64,000 nt of DNA, from assembly GCF_900112765.1 (NCBI RefSeq), contig NZ_FOMZ01000017.1, forward strand, positions 41,399-105,398, written 5' to 3'. The notes under the pieces were generated by a model that saw only the letters and a program-made list of their open reading frames with translations, did no database searches and was not told the DNA's origin. The position numbers were made by a program, and so were the translations under genes. This DNA is from Actinopolyspora alba. GTDB taxonomy: Bacteria; Actinomycetota; Actinomycetes; Mycobacteriales; Pseudonocardiaceae. Position 1 is the stretch's first letter. Every line of letters begins with the position of its first letter. Shown one piece after another: positions 29,725 through 39,486 of this stretch.

Positions 29725-29839
29725 GGGGGCTTCTCCGAGCGGCCCACGCCGTCCGCGATCACTGGACGTGAGCCTCCTGTCCTTTCGAGTGGAACCGCCG
29801 CCTTCCGGGAGGCACGGGAGGACGTTCTAGGGTGGGTGC

Positions 29840-30595
29840 GTGGCAAGAGCTGATGGCAGGAGCGACGAAGCGCTCCGGGACGTACGTATCACCCGCGGGT
29901 ATCAGGACTGGCCCGCCGGATCGGTGCTGGTCGAATTCGGACGTACGCGGGTGCTGTGTGCGGCCAGCGTGCAGGAGGGTGTGCCGCGCTGGCGCACCGG
30001 TTCGGGTCTCGGTTGGGTGACGGCGGAGTACGCGATGCTTCCCTCGGCCACCAACACGCGCGGGGTGCGCGAGTCGGTCAAGGGCAAGATCGGGGGACGT
30101 ACCCACGAGATCAGCAGGCTGGTGGGGCGGTCGCTGCGCAGCTGCATAGACATGAGCGCGCTCGGTGAGAACACCATCACACTGGACTGCGACGTCATCC
30201 AGGCCGACGGCGGCACCCGCACCGCCGCGATCACCGGTGCCTACGTCGCGCTGGCCGACTCCGTCACGTGGTTGCGCGCGGCCAAACGCCTCTCCGACCC
30301 CAAGCCGCTCTCCTGCGCGGTTTCGGCGGTCAGCGTCGGTGTGGTCGACGGGAAGGTACGGCTGGACCTGCCCTACGAGGAGGACTCCCGCGCCGAGGTC
30401 GACATGAACGTCGTCGCCACCGACCACGGAACCTTCGTGGAGGTGCAGGGAACCGGCGAGGGCGCCACGTTCCCCAAGTCCACTCTGGACAAGATGCTGG
30501 ACATGGCGCTGGCGGGCTCGACACGGTTGTGCGAGCTGCAGGCCGAGGCGCTGACCGAGCCGTATCCGGGCAAACTGCCGGGGAGTGCCGCATGA
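29840..30595 (+). CDS. rph: Ribonuclease PH
   Basis: A 251-residue phosphorolytic 3'-5' exoribonuclease that trims tRNA 3' ends. It starts [19 protein letters not shown], with [20 protein letters not shown] and [20 protein letters not shown] as conserved substrate and phosphate-binding stretches. Length fits the family (about 240-260). Its stop overlaps the rdgB start as ATGA; the pair equals Rv1340-Rv1341. Confidence 0.95.
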   Translation: MARADGRSDEALRDVRITRGYQDWPAGSVLVEFGRTRVLCAASVQEGVPRWRTGSGLGWVTAEYAMLPSATNTRGVRESVKGKIGGRTHEISRLVGRSLRSCIDMSALGENTITLDCDVIQADGGTRTAAITGAYVALADSVTWLRAAKRLSDPKPLSCAVSAVSVGVVDGKVRLDLPYEEDSRAEVDMNVVATDHGTFVEVQGTGEGATFPKSTLDKMLDMALAGSTRLCELQAEALTEPYPGKLPGSAA

Positions 30596-31197
30596 GCGAG
30601 CTGCTGCTCGCCAGCCGCAACGCCGCGAAGCTGGCCGAACTGCGGCGGATTCTCGACGACGCCGGGGTGGCCGGTCTGCACGTGATCGGCCTCGACGACG
30701 TGCCCGAGTTCCCGGAGGCCCCCGAGACCGGGGCCACCTTCGAGGCCAACGCGGTGGCCAAGGCGGTCGACGCGGCGCGCGCCACCGGGCTTCCCGCCGT
30801 GGCCGACGACTCCGGGCTGGCGGTGGACGCGCTCAACGGGATGCCCGGTGTGCTCTCGGCACGCTGGGCCGGTGGGCACGGGGACGATCGGGCCAATCTG
30901 GATCTGGTGCTGGCCCAGCTCGGCGACGTGCCGGACGAGCGCCGTGGCGCGGCGTTCGTCGCGGCGGCCGCGTTGGTGACGCCGGAGGGGGCGGAGACCG
31001 TGGTGCGCGGCACCTGGCCCGGTCGCCTGATCCGCGAACCGCGCGGTTCCAACGGCTTCGGTTACGACCCGATCTTCGTGCCGGAGGGGGAGAGCCGCAC
31101 CTCGGCTGAGTTGTCCGCGGCCGAGAAGGACGCGGACTCGCACCGGGGCAGGGCGCTGCGCGAGCTGCTGCCGCACCTGCGGAAGCTGGTCTCGTAA
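30592..31197 (+). CDS. rdgB: Non-canonical purine NTP pyrophosphatase (RdgB/HAM1)
   Basis: A 201-residue enzyme that removes dITP, ITP and XTP from the nucleotide pool. Family motifs are [13 protein letters not shown] at the start, [26 protein letters not shown] and [15 protein letters not shown]. Length and motifs are complete. Last gene of the conserved clpS-to-rdgB block. Confidence 0.94.
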   Translation: MSELLLASRNAAKLAELRRILDDAGVAGLHVIGLDDVPEFPEAPETGATFEANAVAKAVDAARATGLPAVADDSGLAVDALNGMPGVLSARWAGGHGDDRANLDLVLAQLGDVPDERRGAAFVAAAALVTPEGAETVVRGTWPGRLIREPRGSNGFGYDPIFVPEGESRTSAELSAAEKDADSHRGRALRELLPHLRKLVS

Positions 31198-31338
31198 CGC
31201 TCGGCTCCGTGGCCGGGAGCGCCACGAGTCTCGATGCGACGACAGCCGACCACGCGTTGGTCTCGCACTCGGTGCGGCGTGTTCGTCACCGCCGATCGAG
31301 TGCGTTTCCGCGGTGGAGGCATGTCGTGTCGCCGGGAC

Positions 31339-31899
31339 TCACCGCGGCGGCTCCGGACCGTGAGTTCCCCATTGACCGGGCGGACCGACGGGCTGTCCCG
31401 AGGCGCCGTACTCGGTCAGGAGCCCGCGGGACGGCGGGAAGAGCTGCACTCCCACGATGACGTTGGTCACGCTCATTGACGTCGTAACCAGCGTGATCAT
31501 GCCGGCCACCATCAGCAGGGGGAGCGGTTCGTCGGTCGCCGTCGTCGCCATCGCGATACCGAACCCGGTGATCACGGCGAAGACGATCGTGAACACCGTG
31601 AACGCCACTGTCAGGTTGCGGATCTGGCGTGCCAGGGTGAGGTTGACGTGTCCCGTGGACACGCAGCTCCTGCCGAAGGCGAGACCCGAACCGGACACGA
31701 GCAGTCCCAGCACGCAGGCGCCTCCGGTGTAGACGACGAAGGTCAGTTCCGCCGACAGGACGACCAACACCCCCGCGAACGCCACTGCCGCCAGCATTGA
31801 CACGAGACCGATTCGCAGTGATGTGCCACGAATCCGGTTCTCCAGCCCCGATGGAACCCGGATGAACCGCAGGTAGGGAAACGGGTCGCCGTAACTCAT
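31339..31899 (-). CDS. Four-helix membrane protein, unknown function
   Basis: A 186-residue protein with four hydrophobic helices in two pairs (about residues 27-68 and 93-142) and a Pro/Gly-rich tail. The ATG has GGAAAG seven bases upstream. It converges on rdgB. No family recognised; an extended frame upstream is open but has no ribosome site. Confidence 0.6.
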   Translation of the reverse strand: MSYGDPFPYLRFIRVPSGLENRIRGTSLRIGLVSMLAAVAFAGVLVVLSAELTFVVYTGGACVLGLLVSGSGLAFGRSCVSTGHVNLTLARQIRNLTVAFTVFTIVFAVITGFGIAMATTATDEPLPLLMVAGMITLVTTSMSVTNVIVGVQLFPPSRGLLTEYGASGQPVGPPGQWGTHGPEPPR

Positions 31900-32168
31900 G
31901 AATCGCTTTCCAGCCGTCAGCGCCCCACCGGTGGGACCGTCCGAAGTGCGCGGTGTTTCGCAGCGGTGTCGGTCGTTTCGGTGACGGACGCCTCCCGGTC
32001 CTCCTCGTTGAGAATCCACCCCTCGTTCCGCATGTGGAGGACGGTAGCGACCGGGCTGTCCCATCGGTGGCCGTTCGAGTGAATCGCTCGGTGAGCCCCG
32101 AACGACCCACGAGTGCCGAGCGTCTCCCCGTGCGGAGGAAGGCGGGGCGGAACGGCTAGGTTTCCGGC

Positions 32169-32933
32169 GTGCTTCCCGAATGGCTCGAACTGTCGCTACT
32201 GGTGCTCGTCGGATTCCTCTCCGGCGGTGTCAACGCCGTGGCGGGCGGTGGATCCCTGCTGGTGTTTCCCGCGCTGCTCGGCACCGGGCTGTCCCCGCTG
32301 GCCGCCAACGTGACCAACGCGGTGGCGCAGGGGCCGGGGTTCATCGGCGCGGCGCTCGGCCAGCGGCGTGATCTGGTTCGCAACGGCAGCAGGCTGCTGC
32401 CGACCTCGATCGCGGCGGTGCTCGGCTCGGTGGGTGGCTGCGCCCTGCTGCTCACCCTGCCCGGATCGGTGTTCGACGCGGTGGTTCCGGCACTGGTGGG
32501 GCTGTCGGCGGTACTGATGGCGTTCCAGAACCGCATCCGCGCCTGGCTGGGAAACCCCGATCAGCACGGCCCCGACCGGACGGTACTGCTCACCGCCGGG
32601 ATCCTGCTCGCCTCGGTCTACGGTGGTTACTTCGGCGGCGCCCGCAGCGTGATCCTGGTGGTCGTCCTGGTACTGACCGCCAATGCCGAGCTCAGGATCC
32701 TCAACGCGGCCAAGAACTGGCTGAGCCTGCTCGGCAGCCTCGTCACGCTGGTGATCTACGCACTGCTCGCACCGGTGGACTGGGCCGCGGTACTGACACT
32801 GATTCCCAGCACGCTGCTGGGCGGCTATCTGGGCGGAAAGGTCGCGCGGCGGCTTCCCCCCGCCCTGTTGCGGTGGCTCGTGGTCGTCATCGCGGCAGCC
32901 GTCGCCGTCTACCTCGCGGTGGACCGGGGATGA
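32169..32933 (+). CDS. TSUP-family (TauE/SafE) membrane transporter
   Basis: A 254-residue protein with about eight helices. Family hallmarks are GFLSGGVNAVAGGGSLLVFP and the second-half repeat VYGGYFGGARSVILVVVL. These transporters move sulfite, sulfoacetate or other small organic anions; the direction and substrate are not evident. GTG is the start. Leucine 10 is encoded by CTA at 32196, a rare codon here. Confidence 0.85.
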   Translation: MLPEWLELSLLVLVGFLSGGVNAVAGGGSLLVFPALLGTGLSPLAANVTNAVAQGPGFIGAALGQRRDLVRNGSRLLPTSIAAVLGSVGGCALLLTLPGSVFDAVVPALVGLSAVLMAFQNRIRAWLGNPDQHGPDRTVLLTAGILLASVYGGYFGGARSVILVVVLVLTANAELRILNAAKNWLSLLGSLVTLVIYALLAPVDWAAVLTLIPSTLLGGYLGGKVARRLPPALLRWLVVVIAAAVAVYLAVDRG

Positions 32934-32967
32934 GTGCTGTCGATTCCCCAGGTCGCTCGCTTGGCGG

Positions 32968-33004
32968 TAGTGCCGAAGGCGCGGCGATTTCGCGAGAAAT
33001 CGAC
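32968..33004. repeat. Dispersed palindromic element with conserved flank
   Basis: The core GCGATTTCGCGAGAAATCGAC (32984-33004) matches the other family members, and the 16 bases before it, TAGTGCCGAAGGCGCG, also occur exactly (reverse strand) at 3722-3737. This shows the repeat unit is longer than the palindrome. It lies between the convergent TSUP and bcp genes and could end transcription. Confidence 0.7.
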
Positions 33005-33081
33005 ACCGACCGAACCGGGCGCGTGTCGGGCCCGCGCCGGGAACGGGCCCCACCTCGTCGGTTCGACCGTGAAGCTTCCCG

Positions 33082-33549
33082 TCAGACTCCGATCTCGCGC
33101 CGCAGGCGGTCGACGTGCCCGGTGGCCTTGACGTTGTACAACGCCTGCGCCACCTTGCCTTCCGGATCGACCACGAACGTCGAGCGGATCACGCCCTGCA
33201 CGGTCTTGCCGTAGTTCTGCTTCTCGCCGTAGGCACCCCACTCGGTCATGACCTCGTGGTCCGGGTCGGAGAGCAGCGGGAAGGTCAGTCCTTCTGCGTC
33301 GCGGAACTCGGCCAGCTTGGCCGGTTTGTCGGGCGAGATCCCCAGCACCGCGAATCCGGCGCCCTCCAGTTCGGCGAGGCTGTCCCGGAAGTCGCAGGCC
33401 TCCTTGGTGCACCCCGGGGTACCGGCGGCCGGGTAGAAGTACACGACCACCGATTTCCCGCGGTAATCGGAGAGCGTCACGGAGTTGTCATCGGCATCGG
33501 ACAGGGTGAAGTCGGGGGCGGCATCGCCCGTCGAGAGTTTCGCTGTCAT
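33082..33549 (-). CDS. bcp: Thioredoxin-dependent peroxiredoxin (BCP)
   Basis: A 155-residue peroxidase of the bacterioferritin-comigratory-protein class. The peroxidatic Cys is in GTPGCTKEACDF, where the second Cys four residues later is the resolving cysteine of the atypical two-Cys subgroup. APDFTLSDADDNSVTLSDYRGK is the usual N-terminal pattern. It detoxifies peroxides using thioredoxin. Confidence 0.93.
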   Translation of the reverse strand: MTAKLSTGDAAPDFTLSDADDNSVTLSDYRGKSVVVYFYPAAGTPGCTKEACDFRDSLAELEGAGFAVLGISPDKPAKLAEFRDAEGLTFPLLSDPDHEVMTEWGAYGEKQNYGKTVQGVIRSTFVVDPEGKVAQALYNVKATGHVDRLRREIGV

Positions 33550-33576
33550 GCCCCGACGCTAGCCGATGCCGTCCGG

Positions 33577-33744
33577 CTACGGACGCGGTGTCGTCGTGGA
33601 GGAGATCACCGGCGACGTCGACTCCGCCGTCGGTTGTTCGGAACGGAACACATCGGCGTTGGCCATGATGGCGCCGAACCAGAGTCCGGCGACCGCCGAG
33701 GCGGTCACCGCGATAGCGGACAGGGTGTAACCGCGGACGTTCAC
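33577..33744 (-). CDS. Small single-helix protein, possibly secreted or anchored
   Basis: A 55-residue frame with a hydrophobic N-terminal helix (GYTLSAIAVTASAVAGLWFG) and a Ser/Thr/Pro-rich tail ending STTTPRP. GTG at 33744 (or 33747) has AAAGGA just upstream. Third codon positions are strongly GC-rich, as in real genes here. It lies between bcp and poxB. No family known. Confidence 0.5.
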   Translation of the reverse strand: MNVRGYTLSAIAVTASAVAGLWFGAIMANADVFRSEQPTAESTSPVISSTTTPRP

Positions 33745-33873
33745 CACTTTCCTTTCCCGTGATCATCTTTCTGGGTCGCCGATGAGATCGCACGGGAGAT
33801 GGACAACGTTACTTGTGTCCCTCGAATGGGTGAGTGCGCGGTGTGGGAGCCGGGTGTCGGTGCTCTCGAGTTG

Positions 33874-33891
33874 CGTCCGGTCAACCGGACG
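33874..33891. promoter_or_regulatory. 18-bp palindrome upstream of poxB
   Basis: CGTCCGGT and ACCGGACG flank a two-base centre, about 100 bases before the poxB start. It is a candidate operator for a dimeric regulator. The regulator is unknown. Confidence 0.4.
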
Positions 33892-33987
33892 GTGAGGCTC
33901 GCTGACTGGAGCCCGTACCGCGGTGCCGCCGCTCGTGGGACACCCGTCGGGCGCTGTTACAACCCCGTAGGTCTCGTTGGAGCAGCC

Positions 33988-35721
33988 ATGCCGACAGTGG
34001 CCGATCAGTTCATCGAGGTGCTCGTCGAGGCCGGTGTCCGACGGATCTACGGCATCGTGGGAGACAGTCTCAACCCGATCGTCGACGCGGTGCGACGCAC
34101 CGACGGCATCGAGTGGGTCCACGTGCGCCACGAGGAGAGCGCCGCGTTCGCGGCGGCTGCCGAAGCGCAGCTCACCGGCGGATTGGCAGTCTGCGCGGGC
34201 AGCTGCGGTCCCGGTAACCTGCACCTGATCAACGGGCTGTTCGACGCGCATCGCAGCGGCGCCCCCGTGCTGGCTCTCGCCTCGCAGATCCCCTCGGCCC
34301 AGATCGGCACCGGTTTCTTCCAGGAAACCCACCCCGAACGGATGTTCAACGAGTGCAGCCATCTCTGCGAGGTGCTCTCCCAGCCGGAGCAGATGCCCAG
34401 GCTGCTGCGCAGCGCGTTGCAGACGGCGGCGGGCAGCCGAGGTGTCTCGGTGCTGGTGCTTCCCGGTGACGTGGCGCAGCGCACGGCGGTCAACCCGGTC
34501 CGCCAGGGAACCGTGCACTGCCAACCGCCGACCGTGGTCCCGCCCGAGTCCCAACTGCGCGAGCTGGCCCGCGCGCTCAACTCGGCGGAGCGGGTCATGC
34601 TCTTCTGCGGTGCCGGAACCCGCCACGCGCACGACGAGGTGATGCGACTGGCCGAGACGGTCAAATCACCGGTGGGGCACGCGCTGCGCGGCAAGGAGTG
34701 GATCCAGTACGACAACCCGTACGACGTCGGGATGAGCGGACTGCTCGGCTACGGTGCCTGCCACGAGGCCATGCACCGTGCCGACCTCGTGGTACTGCTC
34801 GGAACCGACTTCCCCTACGACGACTTCCTGCCGCAGGCCAACACCGTCCAGGTCGACATCGAACCCGCGCACCTCGCTCGCCGCACCGTGCTGGACGTGG
34901 CCGTCCAGGGCGACGTCGCCGAGACCATCCGGGCGGTGCTGCCGCACCTCGACACCAAGACCGACAGGTCCTTCCTGGACCAGATGCTGCGCGAACACGC
35001 CGACACGCTGGAACGCGTGGTGGACGCCTACACCAGGGACGTCGACAAGCGGGTCCCCATCCACCCCGAGTACGTCACCGATGTGCTCGACGACCTCGCG
35101 GACGAGGACGCTGTGTTCACAGTGGACACCGGTATGTGCAACGTCTGGTCCGCCCGTTACATCACCCCCAACGGCCGACGCAGGATGCTCGGTTCGTTCA
35201 TCCACGGCTCGATGGCCAACGCGCTGCCGCACGCGATCGGGGCGCAACTGGCCGACGGGAACCGGCAGGTCGTCGCCATGTCCGGTGACGGCGGGCTGTC
35301 CATGTTGCTCGGAGAACTGCTGACCCTGCGTACGCGGCAGCTGCCCGTGAAAGTGGTGCTGTTCAACAACGCCTCGCTGGGCATGGTGAAGCTGGAGATG
35401 CTCGTGGACGGCATGCCCGACTTCGGCACCGACCAGGACCCGGTGGACTTCGCCGCGTTGGTCAGCGCGCTCGGGATGTACTCCGTGCGAGTGCGGCGTC
35501 CCGAGGAGGTCCGCGTCGCGCTGCGGGACGCGCTGTCGCACCCGGGGCCCGCCGTGGTCGACGTGGTCACCGACCCCAACGCACTGTCCATCCCGCCGCA
35601 CATCACCGGCAGCCAGGTCAAGGGATTCGCGCTCGCCGTGAGCAGGACGGTGCTGGCCGGTGGTGTCGGAAAGATGGTCCGACTGGCACGCAGCAACCTG
35701 CGCAACATCCCGAAGCCCTGA
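33988..35721 (+). CDS. poxB: Pyruvate:quinone oxidoreductase-like TPP enzyme
   Basis: A 577-residue thiamine-diphosphate enzyme. The N-terminus TVADQFIEVLVEAGVRRIYG, the Glu of HVRHEESAAFAAA that activates thiamine, and GDGGLSMLLGELLTL followed by NNASLGM (thiamine/Mg binding) are present. The sequence CAGSCGPGNLHLINGLFDAH and the C-terminal basic amphipathic tail resemble PoxB, which converts pyruvate to acetate and CO2 with electrons to quinone. Pyruvate oxidase or acetolactate synthase-like activity is the alternative. ATG follows GGAG by six bases. Confidence 0.87.
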   Translation: MPTVADQFIEVLVEAGVRRIYGIVGDSLNPIVDAVRRTDGIEWVHVRHEESAAFAAAAEAQLTGGLAVCAGSCGPGNLHLINGLFDAHRSGAPVLALASQIPSAQIGTGFFQETHPERMFNECSHLCEVLSQPEQMPRLLRSALQTAAGSRGVSVLVLPGDVAQRTAVNPVRQGTVHCQPPTVVPPESQLRELARALNSAERVMLFCGAGTRHAHDEVMRLAETVKSPVGHALRGKEWIQYDNPYDVGMSGLLGYGACHEAMHRADLVVLLGTDFPYDDFLPQANTVQVDIEPAHLARRTVLDVAVQGDVAETIRAVLPHLDTKTDRSFLDQMLREHADTLERVVDAYTRDVDKRVPIHPEYVTDVLDDLADEDAVFTVDTGMCNVWSARYITPNGRRRMLGSFIHGSMANALPHAIGAQLADGNRQVVAMSGDGGLSMLLGELLTLRTRQLPVKVVLFNNASLGMVKLEMLVDGMPDFGTDQDPVDFAALVSALGMYSVRVRRPEEVRVALRDALSHPGPAVVDVVTDPNALSIPPHITGSQVKGFALAVSRTVLAGGVGKMVRLARSNLRNIPKP

Positions 35722-35857
35722 GCGGATGTCACCCGTTCGGCGGGTCGGTCACTCCGCCGGATGATGCTGTCGGGCTCCTCCGTTCGGAACCGCGTCGTCG
35801 AGTCGTTCGTGCAACAGTGTGGTGACGCTGCGAGGTCGGACGGAGCAGACTGGGGAC

Positions 35858-36706
35858 ATGACAGTGAGTCCGACGGTGCGGCGCCGCAGGCTGGCGGCCG
35901 AACTCCGCAGGCTGCGTGCCGTACGTGAAGTCACTCAGCAGCAGGCCGCGCAGTATCTCGGCTGTACTCAGGCCAAGATAGGTCGTTTCGAAACCGCCAA
36001 GCGCACCCCTACGGCGAGGGACGTGACCGCGTTGCTGGAGTTCTACGGTGTCGACGGAGCCGCACGGCAACGATTGCTCGAACTGACACGGGACGCCCGC
36101 ACGCGTGGCTGGTGGCAGTCCTACGGCGACGTCCTGCCCGAGTGGTACGAGAACTACATCGGGTTGGAGGCAGAGGCCGCGGCGATCGAAACGTACGAGC
36201 CGGATGCCGTGCCGGGGCTGCTGCAGACCGAGGAGTACGCCCACGCCATCACCGAGGCGACCCTCATCGATGCCGACGAGCGCGACATCCGGCGCAGGGC
36301 CGAGCTGCGGCTGCGGCGACAACAACGGCTCACCGGCGACGAACCGCTCCGGTTCTGGGCGGTGATCGGTGAGGCCGCGTTGCGCAGAAGGGTGGGTGGG
36401 GCACGAGTGCTGCGCGAACAGCTCGAACACCTGTTGCGCATGGCCGAGCACGAGCACATCACGTTGCAGGTCATGCCGCTGGACGCCGACGCGCATCCCG
36501 CCCAGGTGGGGCCGTTCGTAATACTGCGCTACGCCGGTGACGCCGATCCCGATGTGGTGTACGTGGAGACACACGTTGGTGGATGGTCCCTCGAAAGAGA
36601 GAACGAACTGTCGAACTATCAAGCCATGATGGATCATTTACGTGCACACGCCGCCGATCCGGAGGAATCGTCGCGCGTGATTCAGGCACGAATAGGGGAG
36701 TTGTAG
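35858..36706 (+). CDS. XRE-type regulator with DUF5753 domain
   Basis: A 282-residue protein. A helix-turn-helix occupies about residues 8-65 (REVTQQQAAQYLGCTQAKIGRFE). The rest, with WYENYIGLEAEAAAIETYEPDAVPGLLQTEEYA, is DUF5753. Such regulators are abundant in actinomycetes and are typically followed by a DUF397 gene, as here without a gap. An in-frame TTA codon occurs at 36638. The target genes are unknown; pairs like this influence development or secondary metabolism in Streptomyces. Confidence 0.87.
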   Translation: MTVSPTVRRRRLAAELRRLRAVREVTQQQAAQYLGCTQAKIGRFETAKRTPTARDVTALLEFYGVDGAARQRLLELTRDARTRGWWQSYGDVLPEWYENYIGLEAEAAAIETYEPDAVPGLLQTEEYAHAITEATLIDADERDIRRRAELRLRRQQRLTGDEPLRFWAVIGEAALRRRVGGARVLREQLEHLLRMAEHEHITLQVMPLDADAHPAQVGPFVILRYAGDADPDVVYVETHVGGWSLERENELSNYQAMMDHLRAHAADPEESSRVIQARIGEL

Positions 36707-36898
36707 ATGAGCGAACTCTTGTCATGGCGCAGCAGCAGTCGAACTCAGGGGCAGGGACAGTGTGTCGAGGTCGGTTTCGCGAACACCGCTGTGTGGGTGC
36801 GTGACAGCAAGAATCCGCCCGCGGGACAGCTCTCGGTGGGCATGCGGCAGTGGGTCTCGTTCCTGAGCATGCTCAAGGGGGAGTCCCGCCGGAACTGA
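36707..36898 (+). CDS. DUF397 protein, partner of the XRE regulator
   Basis: A 63-residue protein with LSWRSSSRTQGQGQCVEVGF and VWVRDSKNPPAGQLSV, the DUF397 pattern. It begins immediately after the upstream stop. By analogy to known XRE-DUF397 pairs it may bind and inhibit its regulator. Function here is inferred. Confidence 0.85.
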   Translation: MSELLSWRSSSRTQGQGQCVEVGFANTAVWVRDSKNPPAGQLSVGMRQWVSFLSMLKGESRRN

Positions 36899-37099
36899 TC
36901 CCGTCCCGGTGAGGGATGATTCCCGCCCGGTGCGGCACGGCGGTGTCCGTCCCGAGGTCGTCGATAACCGCGGTTTCGTCTCGGGGTTCGTGTCGCGCGG
37001 GTGGGGTTCCGCGGCGTTTCGCGCGAAGAATCGCACGTCGGCGGATGACTTGTCTTTCCGTGAATTCCGACCCGCCCGCATGGGTGAGTAATTTTCGTA

Positions 37100-38842
37100 T
37101 TATGGGGTCGTTTCGTTCCCGCTTTCGGGTGGGGAATCGTTCTGCGGGACCGTGGGCTCCCCGGTGGATTTCGAATTCTTTTCCAGAAAGGGTTCGAGCA
37201 GGCCCGGCGCGCAGCGTTCGGCGAATGCCAGTCCCTGTTCCGCTCCCGCGTCGGGAACGTAGTAACAGCCGTTCCCCGCCGCGGTGGTGGCACCCACGGT
37301 GAGCAGGCCGGTAAGTCGTTGCACCGGCGACTGGCTGATGCGCCACCCGATGATCCCCTCGCGCTGCAGCAGCACCGTGCGCTTGACTCCGGTGCCGTAG
37401 CGCGTGACGAGGTACTCGTCGCTGTAACCGTGTCCCAGGTTGCGGTAGGCGTCCCGGGCGAAAGCGGCCGCCGGGAAACCCGCCAACAGCGGCACCGACC
37501 AACTCCACCACGGGATCAACTCGGTGCGTGCCGCGGCCACCGCGAGCGCGACCGAGACCGCGACCACGGGAAGCAGTGCTCGTGTCATCCGTCGCCGCAG
37601 CGCGGTACGCGGGTGTGCACGCAGCGGACTTCCGCGGTCGAGCGAATCGGAGCGTTCCAGCACCCGCGCGGCGGTTCGCTCGGCGACCTCGCGCGGCGCG
37701 GGGGGCAGCAGCGCCTTGTTGTCCGATCGCCCCGAGGCCGCGCCCTCTCCCAACCCGGTGGCCACGGCGGTGAGCCTGCTGCCACCGGCCCACCGCAGCA
37801 GCAGCGGCTCGGCCAGCTCCACCCCGCGCAGTCTGCGCCGTTCCAGCGAGACGGCGCGGATCGTCAGCAGTCCCCGCCTCGTCCGGAGCGTGGTGTCGGC
37901 TTCCCTGGTGAGGCGGAATCCCCACCACATCTCGACGGACAGTGCCAGCGCCCCCAACAGGCCACCGAGCAGCACCGTCACCACCACCGACGCGACCGTC
38001 AACCACACCGGGACGTGGCTCCACACCGACATCGCCTTGTCGGAGAGCCAATCGGTCGCGCTGTCGGAGGCCCAGAGCGCGCGGAACACGTCGCTGAGGG
38101 TGCTCATCGCCGAGCCGATCGCGGCCCAGGTGACCAGCAGCAGTGAAGCGGTCAGGGTGCTGTAGAGGTACCAGCTCGGGCGCATCCGAGCCAGTTCCGC
38201 TCCGGTCTCCCGCTCGACGCCCCCGGGCCGGCCGGCGTCGGAGGGACCGGCTCCACTGGTTCCGCTCCCGGCTGCCGGGCGGGTCCGGGGCCGCAGCAAC
38301 AGCTCACGCAGCTGCTCCGCCCTGGCCGTGGGCATCGCGTCCAGCTTGAGATCGCTGTCGCTTCCGGACTGCCTGCCGGTGCCGATCTTGACCACCGCGA
38401 TCCCCAGCATCCGGTGCACCACGGGTGCGGTCAGATCGACGCTGCGAATGCGTTCGCGCGGGATGGAACTGAAACTCCGCGAGATGTTGCCCTGACGCAG
38501 CTCGAACCGTTCGTCCGTGACCCGGAACCGGGTGAAGTACCAGCTCAGCCAGGAGCCCAGCGTGGTGAGCAGGACGGCGGTCAGCCAGACACCCGCCGTG
38601 CCCAACGCGCGCAAGGAGTTGTCGCGGGAAAGCGCCATCACCCCCACCACCGGAAACATCGGCGCGATGACCAGCACTGTCGAGGCGAGAATCGCCTTCG
38701 GATCGAGTCGTTGCCAGGTCTCGAACGAATCCGGTGCCCCCGGTCGGGTGCCGGTGGGGGAATCGCCGGTGGGTGATTCGCCACCGGGTTGCTCGGCCGT
38801 GGGCTGCTCGTCGGCGGAGTATTCGGTGGGTGGTTCACTCAA
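37100..38842 (-). CDS. PH domain-containing membrane protein (YdbT-like)
   Basis: A 580-residue membrane protein. The N-terminal 40 residues are low-complexity and acidic. Three bacterial PH-like (bPH2) repeats, each preceded by helix pairs, can be picked out by RFRVTDERFELRQGNISRSFSSIPRERIRSVDL, ADTTLRTRRGLLTIRAVSLERRRLRGVEL and YLVTRYGTGVKRTVLLQREGIIGW-like stretches. Its TTG start overlaps the partner gene by TTGA. The pair resembles ydbS-ydbT of Bacillus subtilis, where it affects resistance to an amylolysin-type bacteriocin; function here is unknown. Confidence 0.78.
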   Translation of the reverse strand: MSEPPTEYSADEQPTAEQPGGESPTGDSPTGTRPGAPDSFETWQRLDPKAILASTVLVIAPMFPVVGVMALSRDNSLRALGTAGVWLTAVLLTTLGSWLSWYFTRFRVTDERFELRQGNISRSFSSIPRERIRSVDLTAPVVHRMLGIAVVKIGTGRQSGSDSDLKLDAMPTARAEQLRELLLRPRTRPAAGSGTSGAGPSDAGRPGGVERETGAELARMRPSWYLYSTLTASLLLVTWAAIGSAMSTLSDVFRALWASDSATDWLSDKAMSVWSHVPVWLTVASVVVTVLLGGLLGALALSVEMWWGFRLTREADTTLRTRRGLLTIRAVSLERRRLRGVELAEPLLLRWAGGSRLTAVATGLGEGAASGRSDNKALLPPAPREVAERTAARVLERSDSLDRGSPLRAHPRTALRRRMTRALLPVVAVSVALAVAAARTELIPWWSWSVPLLAGFPAAAFARDAYRNLGHGYSDEYLVTRYGTGVKRTVLLQREGIIGWRISQSPVQRLTGLLTVGATTAAGNGCYYVPDAGAEQGLAFAERCAPGLLEPFLEKNSKSTGEPTVPQNDSPPESGNETTP

Positions 38843-39351
38843 GTGGCATCACCCGGAGTGGCCTGCGTGGTTCTGGTGAGCCGCTCCGCGAGCTCCGCTG
38901 CCACGTCCCGCTCCAGGCCGTCGATGCTCAGCGGTCCGGCAGCGGACGCGGTGGTGACGGTGACGCTGGAGAGCCCGAGCGCGCGTTGCAACGGTCCCCG
39001 TGCGGTGTCCACGGTCTGGATCCGCGACATCGGGGCCACCCGCCATTCCCTGCTCACCCAGCCCGCGGCGGTGTACACGGCCGAATCGGTGGTTTCCCAG
39101 CGGTGCACGCGGTAGCGCCACCAGGGCATCACCGCGACGTAGCCGATCCCGAGCACCCCGCACACGATCAGGGCGATCACCAACCACTCGCGGACAGCGG
39201 GCAGCCACCAGGCCGCCCCGCCGAGTGCCAGCAGGAGCACCGCCACGCGGGAAACCGCCTGGCAGCTCCACCAGAGCACGGCCCTGCGGGCGACCCGGTG
39301 TCGCGGTGGCCGCAGTCGCACACCGCCCTCGGTGCCGCCGACGTCGATCAT
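38839..39351 (-). CDS. PH domain-containing membrane protein (YdbS-like)
   Basis: A 170-residue protein with two N-terminal helices (about residues 30-72) and one PH-like domain (WRYRVHRWETTDSAVYTAAG, VAPMSRIQTVDTARGPLQRAL, GLSSVTVTTASAAG). ATG at 39351 follows GGAGG by five bases; a longer frame exists but lacks this site. It is coupled to the three-PH-domain gene that follows. Confidence 0.82.
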   Translation of the reverse strand: MIDVGGTEGGVRLRPPRHRVARRAVLWWSCQAVSRVAVLLLALGGAAWWLPAVREWLVIALIVCGVLGIGYVAVMPWWRYRVHRWETTDSAVYTAAGWVSREWRVAPMSRIQTVDTARGPLQRALGLSSVTVTTASAAGPLSIDGLERDVAAELAERLTRTTQATPGDAT

Positions 39352-39486
39352 CGCCACCTCCGTGCGGCTCGTGGTCCCCCTCATTCTGGCAGGGGAGCTT
39401 CCCGCCGCGGTGGGGTGACCGTTCCGACACCGACACGGTGCTCGGAGCGAGACGTCCCGGTCGACATCGGTGACACCTACGGCGGG

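Noticed and set aside
37008..37034. CGTTTCGCGCGAAGAATCG as another copy of the dispersed palindrome
   Set aside because: The second arm is broken by an insertion and the flanks do not match.
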